A stretch of 64,000 nt of DNA from Draconibacterium halophilum (GTDB taxonomy: Bacteria; Bacteroidota; Bacteroidia; Bacteroidales; Prolixibacteraceae). Position 1 is the stretch's first letter. Every line of letters starts with the position of its first letter. A program made the translations under genes and the position numbers. The DNA lies in the NCBI RefSeq assembly GCF_010448835.1, contig NZ_CP048409.1, positions 2,550,001-2,614,000 of the forward strand, read 5' to 3'. Below are positions 36,763 through 44,331 of this stretch, in pieces. A model generated the notes under the pieces. It saw only the letters and a program-made list of their open reading frames with translations. It ran no database searches and had not been told where the DNA came from.

Positions 36763-37779
36763 ATGAAAGCAATTGAAATAACTAATCCCGGCGAGGTAAA
36801 AATAGTAGAACGGGAAATGCCGCAAATTGGAAAAGGAGATGTTCTTCTTAAAATAAAATATGTAGGGTTTTGTGGCTCCGATTTAAGTACTTACCTCGGG
36901 AAAAATCCAATGGTACGCTACCCTCGTATTCCGGGGCATGAAATATCGGCAGTTATCGAAAAAACCGGAGAGAATGTTCCTGAAGGATTTCAGAAAGGAC
37001 AAGCTGTTACAGTTGTTCCTTATACCAATTGTGGACAATGCTCGTCGTGTAAACAAAAGCGTTTTAATGCCTGCCGTTTTAATGAGACTCTGGGGGTTCA
37101 GCGCGAAGGGGCAATGGCACAATACATTGCTGTTCCATGGCAAAAAGTGTTAAAACATGAAGCTTTGTCGGAAGTGCAACTTGCTTTGGTAGAGCCGCTA
37201 ACTGTTGGTTTTCACGCCATCGACAACGGAAAAGTTACAGATATTGATATAGTCGTGATATTTGGTTGTGGAATGATTGGAAGCGGGGCAATTGTGCGTG
37301 CAAAACTGCGTGGCGCGACGGTTATTGCGGTAGATATCGATAATGTGAAACTCAAAATTGCTCAACAGTTGGGTGCCGATTTCACAATTAATTCGAGAGA
37401 TCAGGATTTACACGAAGAACTTCATGAAATTACAAATGGAGATGGTCCAAATGTAGCAATTGAAGCTGCAGGAAATCCGCTTACATACCGTGCCGCCATT
37501 GACGAAGTTGCATATGCAGGTCGGGTAGTTTGTATTGGTTATGCCGGTACGGAGGTATCATTCACAACTAAGCTTTGGGTGCAGAAAGAATTGGAAATAA
37601 TGGGATCGCGCAATGCAAATCCGTCAGACTTTGAAGCAGTGATAAAGTATCTGAAAAGCAGCCACATTGATGAGAAGATATTGATCTCAAAAACGGTAAG
37701 TCCGGAGGACGCGCCAATGGCAATGAAAGAATGGTCTGAAGACCCAGGGAAAATTATGAAAATACTGGTTCAGTTCTAA
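36763..37779 (+). CDS. Zinc-dependent medium-chain alcohol dehydrogenase (sugar acid/polyol type)
   Basis: This MDR-family dehydrogenase of 338 residues has the catalytic zinc site Cys in GFCGSDLS and His-Glu in PGHE, a structural zinc loop CGQCSSCKQKRFNAC, and a Rossmann motif IFGCGMIGSGAI. It resembles L-idonate, L-galactonate and sorbitol dehydrogenases. In this cluster it may oxidise a sugar acid derived from L-fucose or L-rhamnose. It is the last gene of the block and is followed by a strong terminator. Which hydroxyl it oxidises cannot be told. Confidence 0.85.
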   Translation: MKAIEITNPGEVKIVEREMPQIGKGDVLLKIKYVGFCGSDLSTYLGKNPMVRYPRIPGHEISAVIEKTGENVPEGFQKGQAVTVVPYTNCGQCSSCKQKRFNACRFNETLGVQREGAMAQYIAVPWQKVLKHEALSEVQLALVEPLTVGFHAIDNGKVTDIDIVVIFGCGMIGSGAIVRAKLRGATVIAVDIDNVKLKIAQQLGADFTINSRDQDLHEELHEITNGDGPNVAIEAAGNPLTYRAAIDEVAYAGRVVCIGYAGTEVSFTTKLWVQKELEIMGSRNANPSDFEAVIKYLKSSHIDEKILISKTVSPEDAPMAMKEWSEDPGKIMKILVQF

Positions 37780-37804
37780 ATTAAATCAGTAAAACTTCCC
37801 AATT

Positions 37805-37827
37805 AGGCCATGTATATGGCCTTTTTT
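37805..37827 (+). terminator. Intrinsic terminator after the deoxysugar cluster
   Basis: The perfect stem AGGCCAT (37805-37811) and ATGGCCT (37816-37822) with loop GTAT is followed by six Ts. It lies 26 bases after the dehydrogenase stop. Confidence 0.9.
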
Positions 37828-37844
37828 GGTATTTCACTAAAAAG

Positions 37845-37878
37845 AAAAGCACTTAAATCATTGATTTTAAGTGCTTTT
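37845..37878 (-). terminator. Terminator downstream of tRNA-Leu
   Basis: The 13-bp stem AAAAGCACTTAAA (37845-37857) pairs with TTTAAGTGCTTTT (37866-37878). It has T-rich ends on both strands, so it can stop transcription both ways. On the minus strand it follows the tRNA gene by about 24 bases. Confidence 0.75.
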
Positions 37879-37901
37879 GAAATTCTTTGATTTTCTCAAA
37901 G

Positions 37902-37985
37902 TGCCCAGTAAAGGACTCGAACCTTCACGCCCTTGCGAGCACTAGTCCCTGAAACTAGCGTGTCTACCAATTCCACCAACTGGGC
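37902..37985 (-). tRNA. tRNA-Leu(CAG)
   Basis: The minus strand folds into an 84-nt class II tRNA. The acceptor GCCCAGT pairs with ACTGGGC, followed by discriminator A. The D-arm contains GGTGGAATTGGTAGAC, the anticodon stem CTAGT/ACTAG encloses TTCAGGG with anticodon CAG, the variable arm is long (TGCTCGCAAGGGCG), and the T-loop is GGTTCGAGTCC. The CCA end is not encoded, as usual in Bacteroidota. It lies between the terminators of the plus-strand sugar cluster and the minus-strand pyrBI operon. Confidence 0.95.
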
Positions 37986-38044
37986 AATTTTGGTATTAAC
38001 TTCCAAAACTTTCGGTGTTTATTTCCGCTCCGATTTTGGACGTG

Positions 38045-38052
38045 CAAATATA
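38045..38052 (-). promoter_or_regulatory. Candidate -7 element (TATATTTG) for tRNA-Leu
   Basis: Read on the minus strand, this is an exact TAnnTTTG match about 60 bases upstream of the tRNA. No clear TTTG is seen at the -33 distance, and the region overlaps the pyrBI terminator, so promoter strength is uncertain. Confidence 0.45.
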
Positions 38053-38053
38053 T

Positions 38054-38092
38054 AAAAAATCCGCCTTCTTGTTTCTTTAAAAAGGCGGATTT
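38054..38092 (-). terminator. Intrinsic terminator of the pyrBI operon
   Basis: On the minus strand ATCCGCCTT pairs with AAGGCGGAT (plus coordinates 38082-38090 and 38059-38067), followed by TTTTTT. It lies 20-60 bases after the pyrI stop. Confidence 0.85.
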
Positions 38093-38111
38093 AATAGAAA
38101 ACAATTAATTC

Positions 38112-38585
38112 TTACAACATTTTTATTTCGTCTTCGGCAGTTATTTTTTCGCAGTATCTGCATTTTAAGGCAACCGGACTAGTGTTAATTACACTAAAAC
38201 AGGAGGTTATCTTTTCGTGGTTAGTAATACACTTTGGATTAAAGCATTTTACAATCCCTGTAATCTTTTGTGGAATCTCAACAATTTTCTTTTCGGCCAC
38301 CTCGTAATCTCTTATGATATTGAGTTTGGCGTGTGGTGCAATCAACGCAATTTTGTTGATTTCATCATTTTCAAAAAATTTATCAGAAACTTTGATAATT
38401 GCTTTTGCTCCCAGCTTTCCACTTTCGAGGTTAGTTCCAAAAGTGATTTGGTTTTCAATCGTATCAAGACCCAATATTGTTATTACCTCAAATAAACTTT
38501 TTGCAGGGATATGGTCGATCACTGTTCCGTCTTTAATGGCGCTGACTTTTAATTTCAGCTTCTTTTTCATATCATTTTTTTCCAT
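38112..38585 (-). CDS. pyrI: Aspartate carbamoyltransferase regulatory chain
   Basis: This is the regulatory subunit of aspartate transcarbamoylase. It binds nucleotide effectors and docks to PyrB through a zinc domain. Its 157 residues match the family (E. coli about 153). The N-terminal allosteric domain contains VSAIKDGTVIDHIPAKSLFEVITIL, and the zinc domain has four cysteines (CFNPKC, then CRYCEKI). It starts 7 bases after the pyrB stop on the minus strand and ends just before the terminator. It is transcribed with pyrB and its leader. Confidence 0.96.
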   Translation of the reverse strand: MEKNDMKKKLKLKVSAIKDGTVIDHIPAKSLFEVITILGLDTIENQITFGTNLESGKLGAKAIIKVSDKFFENDEINKIALIAPHAKLNIIRDYEVAEKKIVEIPQKITGIVKCFNPKCITNHEKITSCFSVINTSPVALKCRYCEKITAEDEIKML

Positions 38586-38592
38586 GGCGGTA

Positions 38593-39501
38593 TTATTTAA
38601 GGTTCATTACATGTGAAATAATCGCTTCGCGGGTGAAAACACCATTCAGTGCCTGTTCAAAATAATAAGCTTTTTCGCTGCTGTCAACATCGGTGGCAAT
38701 TTCGTTAACGCGTGGAAGCGGATGTAATACCCGAACATTTGGTTTGGTATTTTCCAGCATTGCTTTATTTAGAATATACACATCTTTAACTTTTTCGTAT
38801 TCGATAGGATCAGAGAAACGTTCTTTTTGAACGCGGGTCATGTAAATAATATCTGCTTCTGAAATAATATCGGTAAACTCTTCGTGCTCAAAATAACGAA
38901 TGCCTCTTTCTTCAAGGTGGTGTTTAAAACCGCGTGGCATTTGCAGACTTTCGGGGGCAATGAAGTTGAAAATCGGATTCTCGAAAACTGACATGGCTTG
39001 CAGTAGCGAGTGTACAGTTCTTCCAAATTTAAGATCGCCAACCATAAACAGGTTCAGATCATCAAGTGTTCCCTGAGTTTTTAAAATGGAATACATATCG
39101 AGAAGCGTTTGTGTTGGGTGCTGATTGGCACCGTCTCCGGCATTTATAATGGGAACACTGGACACTTCTGCAGCATAGCGTGCTGCACCTTCCAGCGGAT
39201 GGCGCATTACAATAATGTCGGCATAGTTGCTTACCATTCTTATGGTGTCGTGCAGCGTTTCTCCTTTTGTAGCACTCGAGCTGTCGGGATCAGCAAAACC
39301 AACAATTCGTCCTCCCAATCGATTAATGGCCGTTTCGAAACTTAAGCGTGTGCGTGTTGATGGCTCAAAAAAAAGGGAAGCAACAACTTTCCCTTTCAAA
39401 AGCTCCTGGTTTGGATTCTTCTCAAAATCCGCAGCCAGTTCCATAATTCTCAGATATTCTTCTTTCGAGAAATCTGTGATTGAAATTAAATCCTTCTTCA
39501 T
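38593..39501 (-). CDS. pyrB: Aspartate carbamoyltransferase catalytic chain
   Basis: This enzyme makes N-carbamoyl-L-aspartate from carbamoyl phosphate and aspartate, the committed step of pyrimidine synthesis. The 302-residue protein has the carbamoyl phosphate loop FEPSTRTRLSFE (about residue 50), the DSSSATKGE loop, the GDGANQHPTQTLLD motif and the HPLPRVNEI segment. Full length. The start codon ATG (39501-39499) overlaps the stop codon TGA of an upstream leader ORF, and an intrinsic terminator-like hairpin lies 40 bases before it, so expression may be set by attenuation (see the leader entries). Confidence 0.97.
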   Translation of the reverse strand: MKKDLISITDFSKEEYLRIMELAADFEKNPNQELLKGKVVASLFFEPSTRTRLSFETAINRLGGRIVGFADPDSSSATKGETLHDTIRMVSNYADIIVMRHPLEGAARYAAEVSSVPIINAGDGANQHPTQTLLDMYSILKTQGTLDDLNLFMVGDLKFGRTVHSLLQAMSVFENPIFNFIAPESLQMPRGFKHHLEERGIRYFEHEEFTDIISEADIIYMTRVQKERFSDPIEYEKVKDVYILNKAMLENTKPNVRVLHPLPRVNEIATDVDSSEKAYYFEQALNGVFTREAIISHVMNLK

Positions 39502-39734
39502 TGCCTTAAATATTGAATTTGATAATGTAGTTGACGTAAAAAAAGAAGACCAACATTTTTGAAAATAAAATGTTGGTCTTCTTTAATTTGAAAAAAAGTA
39601 GAACCTTTTTTGTAGAAAAAAACGATTGCCTTTAAAAATCGTCTAATGCTGCGATGGGAAAAAGAAATATTCTCAAAGCGTTTTTTAGTGCCTCGCTCAA
39701 GAAAATCAGAGTGGAATATCACGCGTAGCATCAT
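39498..39734 (-). CDS. Possible pyrBI leader peptide, read through the attenuator
   Basis: This ORF of up to 78 codons begins at the expected transcription start and passes in frame through two U-tracts and the whole hairpin at 39542-39584. It ends with TGA overlapping the pyrB ATG (sequence ATGA). It is rich in Phe, Lys and Arg. I find no homology to known proteins, which is normal for a leader peptide. The first two ATG codons lie almost at the predicted +1, so translation would have to be leaderless or begin at GTG 39722. The arrangement is like the E. coli pyrBI leader, whose 44-codon peptide is also translated through a UTP-sensitive attenuator. Its being translated is inference. Confidence 0.45.
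   Translation of the reverse strand: MMLRVIFHSDFLERGTKKRFENISFSHRSIRRFLKAIVFFYKKGSTFFQIKEDQHFIFKNVGLLFLRQLHYQIQYLRQ
39538..39584 (-). promoter_or_regulatory. Attenuator-like terminator hairpin in the pyrBI leader
   Basis: A perfect 18-bp stem (39542-39559 with 39567-39584, loop of 7) is followed on the minus strand by seven Ts (39544-39538) and ends about 40 bases before pyrB. It is preceded on the minus strand by two T7 tracts (39622-39616 and 39597-39591). As an intrinsic terminator between a promoter and pyrB, it should reduce pyrB transcription unless something opens it. Confidence 0.65.
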
Positions 39735-39738
39735 GCTT

Positions 39739-39770
39739 CAAAAATACAGTGTTAGCTAACGTTTGTCAAA
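39739..39770 (-). promoter_or_regulatory. Promoter of the pyrBI leader
   Basis: On the minus strand there is a -7 element TATTTTTG (39746-39739) and a -33 element TTTG (39770-39767) separated by 20 bases, a complete match to the Bacteroidota promoter pattern. The predicted start of transcription is near 39731-39735, giving a leader of about 230 nt. Confidence 0.65.
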
Positions 39771-39816
39771 AATAGTTTGGCGTACTTATCAGCATTTTAT
39801 TAACACAAAAGAAATT

Positions 39817-40419
39817 CTAACTGAATCGCTTTATTTCTATCCCGTATATTTCTTTAAACGATCCGAAAGCGCTCTCATCCTCCGATTTTCGGGCTTTAAA
39901 TATCAATCGGCAGCTTTCCTGGAAATCGGTCGTTACAATATCGTAGTTGTCCTGTTTCAGCTTGTTCATTACTGTATTCAGCATATCGTACTCAAATTTC
40001 AGTTCATACTGAATTTCAATGAGTTTTGATAAAATATTAGCATTGTTCAGTGCTTCAACAGTAGCCGACCGGTAAGCATTGATAAGGCCACTAACACCGA
40101 GCAGTGTGCCTCCGAAATAACGAACTACCACCACCAGAATATTTGTTACATCGTAACTTTGTAATTGCCCTAAAATGGGTTTTCCTGCTGTAGATGATGG
40201 TTCGCCGTCGTCGTTGGCCCGTGTGCGTATTTCTTCAGTTCCCAATCGCCATGCATAACAATGATGACGCGCGCTGTGGTGTTCTTTTTTTAATGCGTTA
40301 ACCAGCTCTTTCACTTCGTCTTCATTTTTTAAAGGATAGGCATACGAGTAAAATTTGCTGCCTTTGTCTTTAAAGTAGCCGGTACTCGGTGTTTCTATGG
40401 TTTTATATTGATCGTCCAT
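39817..40419 (-). CDS. yigZ: IMPACT/YigZ family protein
   Basis: This 200-residue protein matches the conserved YigZ/IMPACT family. The N-terminal UPF0029 domain shows SKFYSYAYPLKNEDEVKELV, the core has HHCYAWRLG and NDDGEPSSTAGKPIL, then VVVVRYFGGTLLGVSGLINAYRSA, and the C-terminal part is a DUF1949-like domain. The molecular role in bacteria is not settled; the eukaryotic relative IMPACT binds the translation regulator Gcn1. The ATG shares its A with the TAA stop of the upstream transporter gene (TAATG), so the two are translationally coupled. Confidence 0.93.
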   Translation of the reverse strand: MDDQYKTIETPSTGYFKDKGSKFYSYAYPLKNEDEVKELVNALKKEHHSARHHCYAWRLGTEEIRTRANDDGEPSSTAGKPILGQLQSYDVTNILVVVVRYFGGTLLGVSGLINAYRSATVEALNNANILSKLIEIQYELKFEYDMLNTVMNKLKQDNYDIVTTDFQESCRLIFKARKSEDESAFGSFKEIYGIEIKRFS

Positions 40420-41276
40420 TATAACAAGAAATATAAACTGATGAGTGCTAAAATAACTCCGGCAAAGTTAACCTTATTCAGTCGTTCTTTAAAAAGTAAA
40501 TTACCCAAAATGGCTGTAAGTGCTACAATGGCCATATTATTCAGTGCAAAAACAAGCGAGCTTTCCAGTCCCGAATTATATAATGCTTTTATAATAAAAT
40601 ACAGCGAACCAAAATTAACTACTCCTAAAAGTGTCCCGAAAACCAGTGTTGCCGGATTTAATCGTTGCCGGTATGTTTTTGTGAGAATTGAAATGACAAT
40701 TCCGCATAAAAAGGCAACAGTAAAAACCAAAATGGTATACAATGAAGTTTCATTGTCTGCAATTTTTACCGCCTGAACATACTTTACCAATGAGTCAATT
40801 ACTCCGCTACCTAAAAACAGAAACAGGGGCAAAGCAATATAAATGAGGTTTGTTCTGGTGATCTCTTTTTTGTAAACGGTTAGTCCAACTGCAATTATAG
40901 CCGTAACAATTCCAATTGCTTTTATGGTTGAAATCTGTTCGTTAAAATAGATAAGAGAAAAAGCTACCGGAAAGACAAGTGATAACTTATTGGCGAGTGT
41001 TGTTACTGTTATTCCTGCCTTTTGCGAGGAGTGACCAATAAGGTAAAACATGGCAATGAATAGAATCCCGAGCAATACAGCAAAAGGTGTCCAGTGGGGA
41101 AGAGCTACCGGATTTTTACCATTTGCAAATGGTTGAAATAAAAGAATGCCCAACAAGCTGGCTGCTAAATAATTTATAGTAATTAATGATTGAAGTTTAC
41201 AGTTGTAATTTTTTGCAACCCTAAAAATCACATAAATCATTGAAGATGAAAGGATGCACAGAATTAGATATATCAT
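40419..41276 (-). CDS. EamA/DMT-family transporter
   Basis: This inner-membrane protein of 285 residues has about ten hydrophobic helices in two repeats, as in drug/metabolite exporters. Features include LANKLSLVFPVAFSLIYFNE at the end of the first repeat and NNMAIVALTAILGNLLFKERLNK at the end of the second, both carrying the family's conserved E/R boundary. The substrate is unknown. The stop overlaps the yigZ start by one base. It lies downstream of the dnaA terminator. Confidence 0.85.
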   Translation of the reverse strand: MIYLILCILSSSMIYVIFRVAKNYNCKLQSLITINYLAASLLGILLFQPFANGKNPVALPHWTPFAVLLGILFIAMFYLIGHSSQKAGITVTTLANKLSLVFPVAFSLIYFNEQISTIKAIGIVTAIIAVGLTVYKKEITRTNLIYIALPLFLFLGSGVIDSLVKYVQAVKIADNETSLYTILVFTVAFLCGIVISILTKTYRQRLNPATLVFGTLLGVVNFGSLYFIIKALYNSGLESSLVFALNNMAIVALTAILGNLLFKERLNKVNFAGVILALISLYFLL

Positions 41277-41282
41277 ATGGGC

Positions 41283-41309
41283 AAAAAAAAGCAGGCTAAA
41301 AAGCCTGCC
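41283..41309 (-). terminator. Intrinsic terminator after dnaA
   Basis: On the minus strand GCAGGCT (41308-41302) pairs with AGCCTGC (41297-41291) around a TTTT loop, followed by eight Ts. It begins 5 bases after the dnaA stop. Confidence 0.85.
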
Positions 41310-41313
41310 AATA

Positions 41314-42741
41314 TTACATTTTTAATTTCTTTTCTATATCCTCAACGAACTGTCGGAAGTTTTTATCGGTATCTTTCAGGTTATTCACTGTTTTACAAGC
41401 GTGAAGAACAGTAGCGTGATCTTTACTGCCAATTTGTGCCCCAATACTTGCTAACGAGTATTTTGTTAAACTTTTAGAGAAATACATGGCGATTTGCCGT
41501 GCCTGAACGATTTCGCGTTTCCTTGTTTTGGTTTGCAGCGCATCAACCGGCATGCTGAAATAATCGCAAACTACTTTCGATATGTATTCAATGGAAAGTT
41601 CGCGTTTTGAATTTTTCACCAGTTTGTTAATCAACTTGGCAGCTAACTCAAGTGTAATTTCGCGCTTGTTCAACATCGATTGTGCAAGCAATGAAACCAG
41701 TGCACCTTCCAACTCACGAACATTATTTGATACATGCGAGGCGATGTATTCCATCACTTCTTCCGAAAGCGTAATGCCGTCTTTGTATATTTTTCGGCGC
41801 AAAATTTCCATGCGCGTTTCAAAGTCGGGCGTTTGCAAATCAGCCGTCAGTCCCCATTTAAAACGCGATAATAATCGCTGTTCCATTCCTTTAAGCTCGA
41901 TAGGGGGTTTGTCTGACGTTAAAATCAGCTGTTTTCCCATTTGGTGCAAGTGATTGAAAATGTGGAAGAATGTTTCTTGTGTTTTTTCTTTTCCTGCAAA
42001 TTCGTGCACATCGTCAAGAATCAACACATCAATCATTTGATAGAAATGTAAAAAGTCGTTCCGGTTATTATTACGGGTTGCTTCGGTAAATTGCGTCTGA
42101 AATTTATTTGCGTTTACATATAAAACCACTTTGTCGGGGAAGTTTTCTTTTACTTGTATGCCAATGGCCTGCGACAAGTGCGTCTTTCCCAAACCTGAGT
42201 TTCCATAAATCATTAAAGGATTAAAAGCTGTTCCTCCCGGATTTTGCGCCACGGCATAACCAGCACTGCGGGCCAAACGGTTACAATCGCCTTCAACAAA
42301 ATTTTCGAAGGTATTGTCCGGTTTCAATTGCGGGTCGATCTGTAGTTTCTGGATTCCCGGAATAATGAAAGGATTTTTTATTGTTGCTTTTTCCTCTGCT
42401 TTTAATGGCACAGTAAGTGGTTTATTTTGAATTTTGTTATTATTATTCGTAGGGTAACTAACAGTATACGGTTCATTGCTGTTTTTATTGCTTAAAACAA
42501 CATTATATTCAAGTTTGGCTCCGTTACCTAAAACCATTCGAAGAGTCTTGCGGAGAATGTCTATAAACTGTTCTTCAAGGTACTCATAAAAGAACGCGCT
42601 TGGAACCTGAATTGTTAATACTTTGTTTTCTAATTTAATCGGTTCGATTGGTTCGAACCAGGTTTTAAAGCTGCTGTTAGGTACGTTATCTTTTATAACG
42701 TTTAGGCACTTCTCCCATGCATCTCTGTATTCAATGTTCAT
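41314..42741 (-). CDS. dnaA: Chromosomal replication initiator DnaA
   Basis: DnaA binds and melts the replication origin. The 475-residue protein has the N-terminal DnaB-interaction domain (about 1-80), a variable linker, an AAA+ domain with Walker A GNSGLGKTH (about 180) and Walker B ILDDVHEF (about 243), the LLSRFKWGL sensor region, and the C-terminal DNA-binding domain with the signature KDHATVLHACKTV. It is transcribed alone, with a terminator right after it. The upstream gap does not contain a DnaA-box cluster. Confidence 0.98.
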   Translation of the reverse strand: MNIEYRDAWEKCLNVIKDNVPNSSFKTWFEPIEPIKLENKVLTIQVPSAFFYEYLEEQFIDILRKTLRMVLGNGAKLEYNVVLSNKNSNEPYTVSYPTNNNNKIQNKPLTVPLKAEEKATIKNPFIIPGIQKLQIDPQLKPDNTFENFVEGDCNRLARSAGYAVAQNPGGTAFNPLMIYGNSGLGKTHLSQAIGIQVKENFPDKVVLYVNANKFQTQFTEATRNNNRNDFLHFYQMIDVLILDDVHEFAGKEKTQETFFHIFNHLHQMGKQLILTSDKPPIELKGMEQRLLSRFKWGLTADLQTPDFETRMEILRRKIYKDGITLSEEVMEYIASHVSNNVRELEGALVSLLAQSMLNKREITLELAAKLINKLVKNSKRELSIEYISKVVCDYFSMPVDALQTKTRKREIVQARQIAMYFSKSLTKYSLASIGAQIGSKDHATVLHACKTVNNLKDTDKNFRQFVEDIEKKLKM

Positions 42742-43026
42742 TTACAATTGCTGGATAATGAGGTTCTACAAAAAATTTCCCTAGTGGTATTCCGAGTACA
42801 AAAGTTGTGAAAAAAAAGTTAAAAAAAAAATCATAAATCTATTGCAATTAGAACATCGCTCATATAGGGTTCTATGTCAGGCGATTAAAATTTCAAATTT
42901 TTGAAATATTTATAACTGTCTGTAAATCAGCGCATTTCCATTAAGTGATTGAACTGTAACGATATAGCCGGTAGGGTCTGGTGGGGTCGGATTTTCGGGC
43001 AAATAATTATCAATATTTCGCGTTAA
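42742..43026. other. dnaA upstream gap, nothing assigned
   Basis: This AT-rich gap of 285 bases has no ORF, no tRNA and no cluster of TTATNCACA boxes. One 7-of-9 match (complement of GCTGGATAA) lies next to the dnaA start. A small palindrome, ATTTCAAA-TT-TTTGAAAT, lies at about 42888-42906. I see no origin. Confidence 0.6.
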
Positions 43027-44280
43027 TTACCGTATTTGTTTGAGAGCCTTCTTAAGCTTGATAAGCCGGCCATTTTTGAATGCTACGATACTTGATCCCG
43101 GAAATTGAAAACGCAAATTTTGATAGATTTCCTCTATCTCACTGTACTTGCTCGTTGAGCCGGTTAAATAGTTATAAACATCACCGGTATGGTATTCTTC
43201 TATATTGTCAATCGATTCAAAAATATCGGCATCTGTACTCAATTTTGATTTTGTTGAAACCAGGTGAACTTTAAAAACAATGTCTTTTGCCGAAGCATCA
43301 TCTTTGGTATTAATATACACCTCCTTGCCAAAATCGAAGGCAGAAACCTGCAGATAACGTTTTGGATTTTGTTGAATATCGCCAATCAGGAAGCCCAGAT
43401 TTTCGGAAAGCATGTTTATTGATTGATACAATTCATCGTCGTTTAGCAACAAACCGGCAGAATTGTCTTCGCTGTTCAGTTTCTCAAGCACATTCTCTAT
43501 TTTTGCCGATGCATCGGCCAGGTTGTTTAAAATAGGCGTTACCGATACATTGGCCAGCGTGTCAGAAAAACTATTCAGGTTTTTAAGGGTAGCCTCAAAT
43601 TCAGCCGCATTGTTTTTAAAAGTTGCTGTAAGTTCTTCAATATTTGAAACAATGCTTCTCACATTTCCTTTTTCCGATTCCATTATTTCCTGAAGGTCGG
43701 CAGTTGTAGCTTCAATGTTTGCTACTGTTTGGTTGATCTTTTCAAAACTGGTTGACAGATTTTCGCGGGCATCTTCGTTAAAAATAACAGTAAGAACTGT
43801 GATTGCTGAATCAACAGTGCTCAATAGTTCTTCAGCTTTATTTTTTAGCGGGAGCACCTGCATGCTCACCTGGTCTTTAAGACCGGCTTCAATTGATCCC
43901 TGTATGGTGTCATTTGATTGGTACATTTCATCTTCGCCACTGTACACAATCTCAATCGACCGTGTCCCCATAATATCGCTGCTAATAATTCGTGCGGTAG
44001 ATTCTACCGGAATTTTAAATGAAGAGTTAACGGCAAAGGTTACAATCAGTCTTCCGCTGTTATCGGGAGCGAATTTTACTTCGGTTACCTGACCAATCTG
44101 AAAGCCGTTTAGCGTTACTTCATTGGATTTTACAAGTCCGTCAACCCGGTTGTAATACACATGATAATAGTCGTTTTGGTTGAATATATCATTGCCTTTC
44201 AGAAAGCTTAAACCCCAAATAAGTATGGCTATTGAAAAAACAATTAATATTCCCAGTTTCGTGTATTTTGCGTTCTTCAT
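43027..44280 (-). CDS. MlaD/MCE-family lipid transport protein with C-terminal SPOR-like module
   Basis: This is an inner-membrane anchored MCE protein that should take part in phospholipid movement between membranes. From the chosen start (MKNAKYTKLG, ATG at 44280) there is one transmembrane helix (about 8-27), then the MCE domain (about 35-115, VYYNRVDGLVKSNEVTLNGFQIGQV), a long alpha-helical stretch (about 130-290), and a C-terminal segment (about 320-417) that resembles the SPOR-like end of the neighbouring amidase. A longer frame starts at 44322, but the extra 14 residues do not look like a signal. It follows the amidase gene by about 50 bases. The pairing of amidase and MCE genes is common in Bacteroidota. 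Confidence 0.88.
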   Translation of the reverse strand: MKNAKYTKLGILIVFSIAILIWGLSFLKGNDIFNQNDYYHVYYNRVDGLVKSNEVTLNGFQIGQVTEVKFAPDNSGRLIVTFAVNSSFKIPVESTARIISSDIMGTRSIEIVYSGEDEMYQSNDTIQGSIEAGLKDQVSMQVLPLKNKAEELLSTVDSAITVLTVIFNEDARENLSTSFEKINQTVANIEATTADLQEIMESEKGNVRSIVSNIEELTATFKNNAAEFEATLKNLNSFSDTLANVSVTPILNNLADASAKIENVLEKLNSEDNSAGLLLNDDELYQSINMLSENLGFLIGDIQQNPKRYLQVSAFDFGKEVYINTKDDASAKDIVFKVHLVSTKSKLSTDADIFESIDNIEEYHTGDVYNYLTGSTSKYSEIEEIYQNLRFQFPGSSIVAFKNGRLIKLKKALKQIR

Positions 44281-44331
44281 GGCAGAAAAATAAGATTTTA
44301 ATGTAAAAGTAGCCAATTCCAAAGGGATTTA

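Noticed and set aside
42742..43026. Replication origin next to dnaA
   Set aside because: No cluster of DnaA boxes or AT-rich repeats is seen. A single weak box-like site near the dnaA start is not enough.
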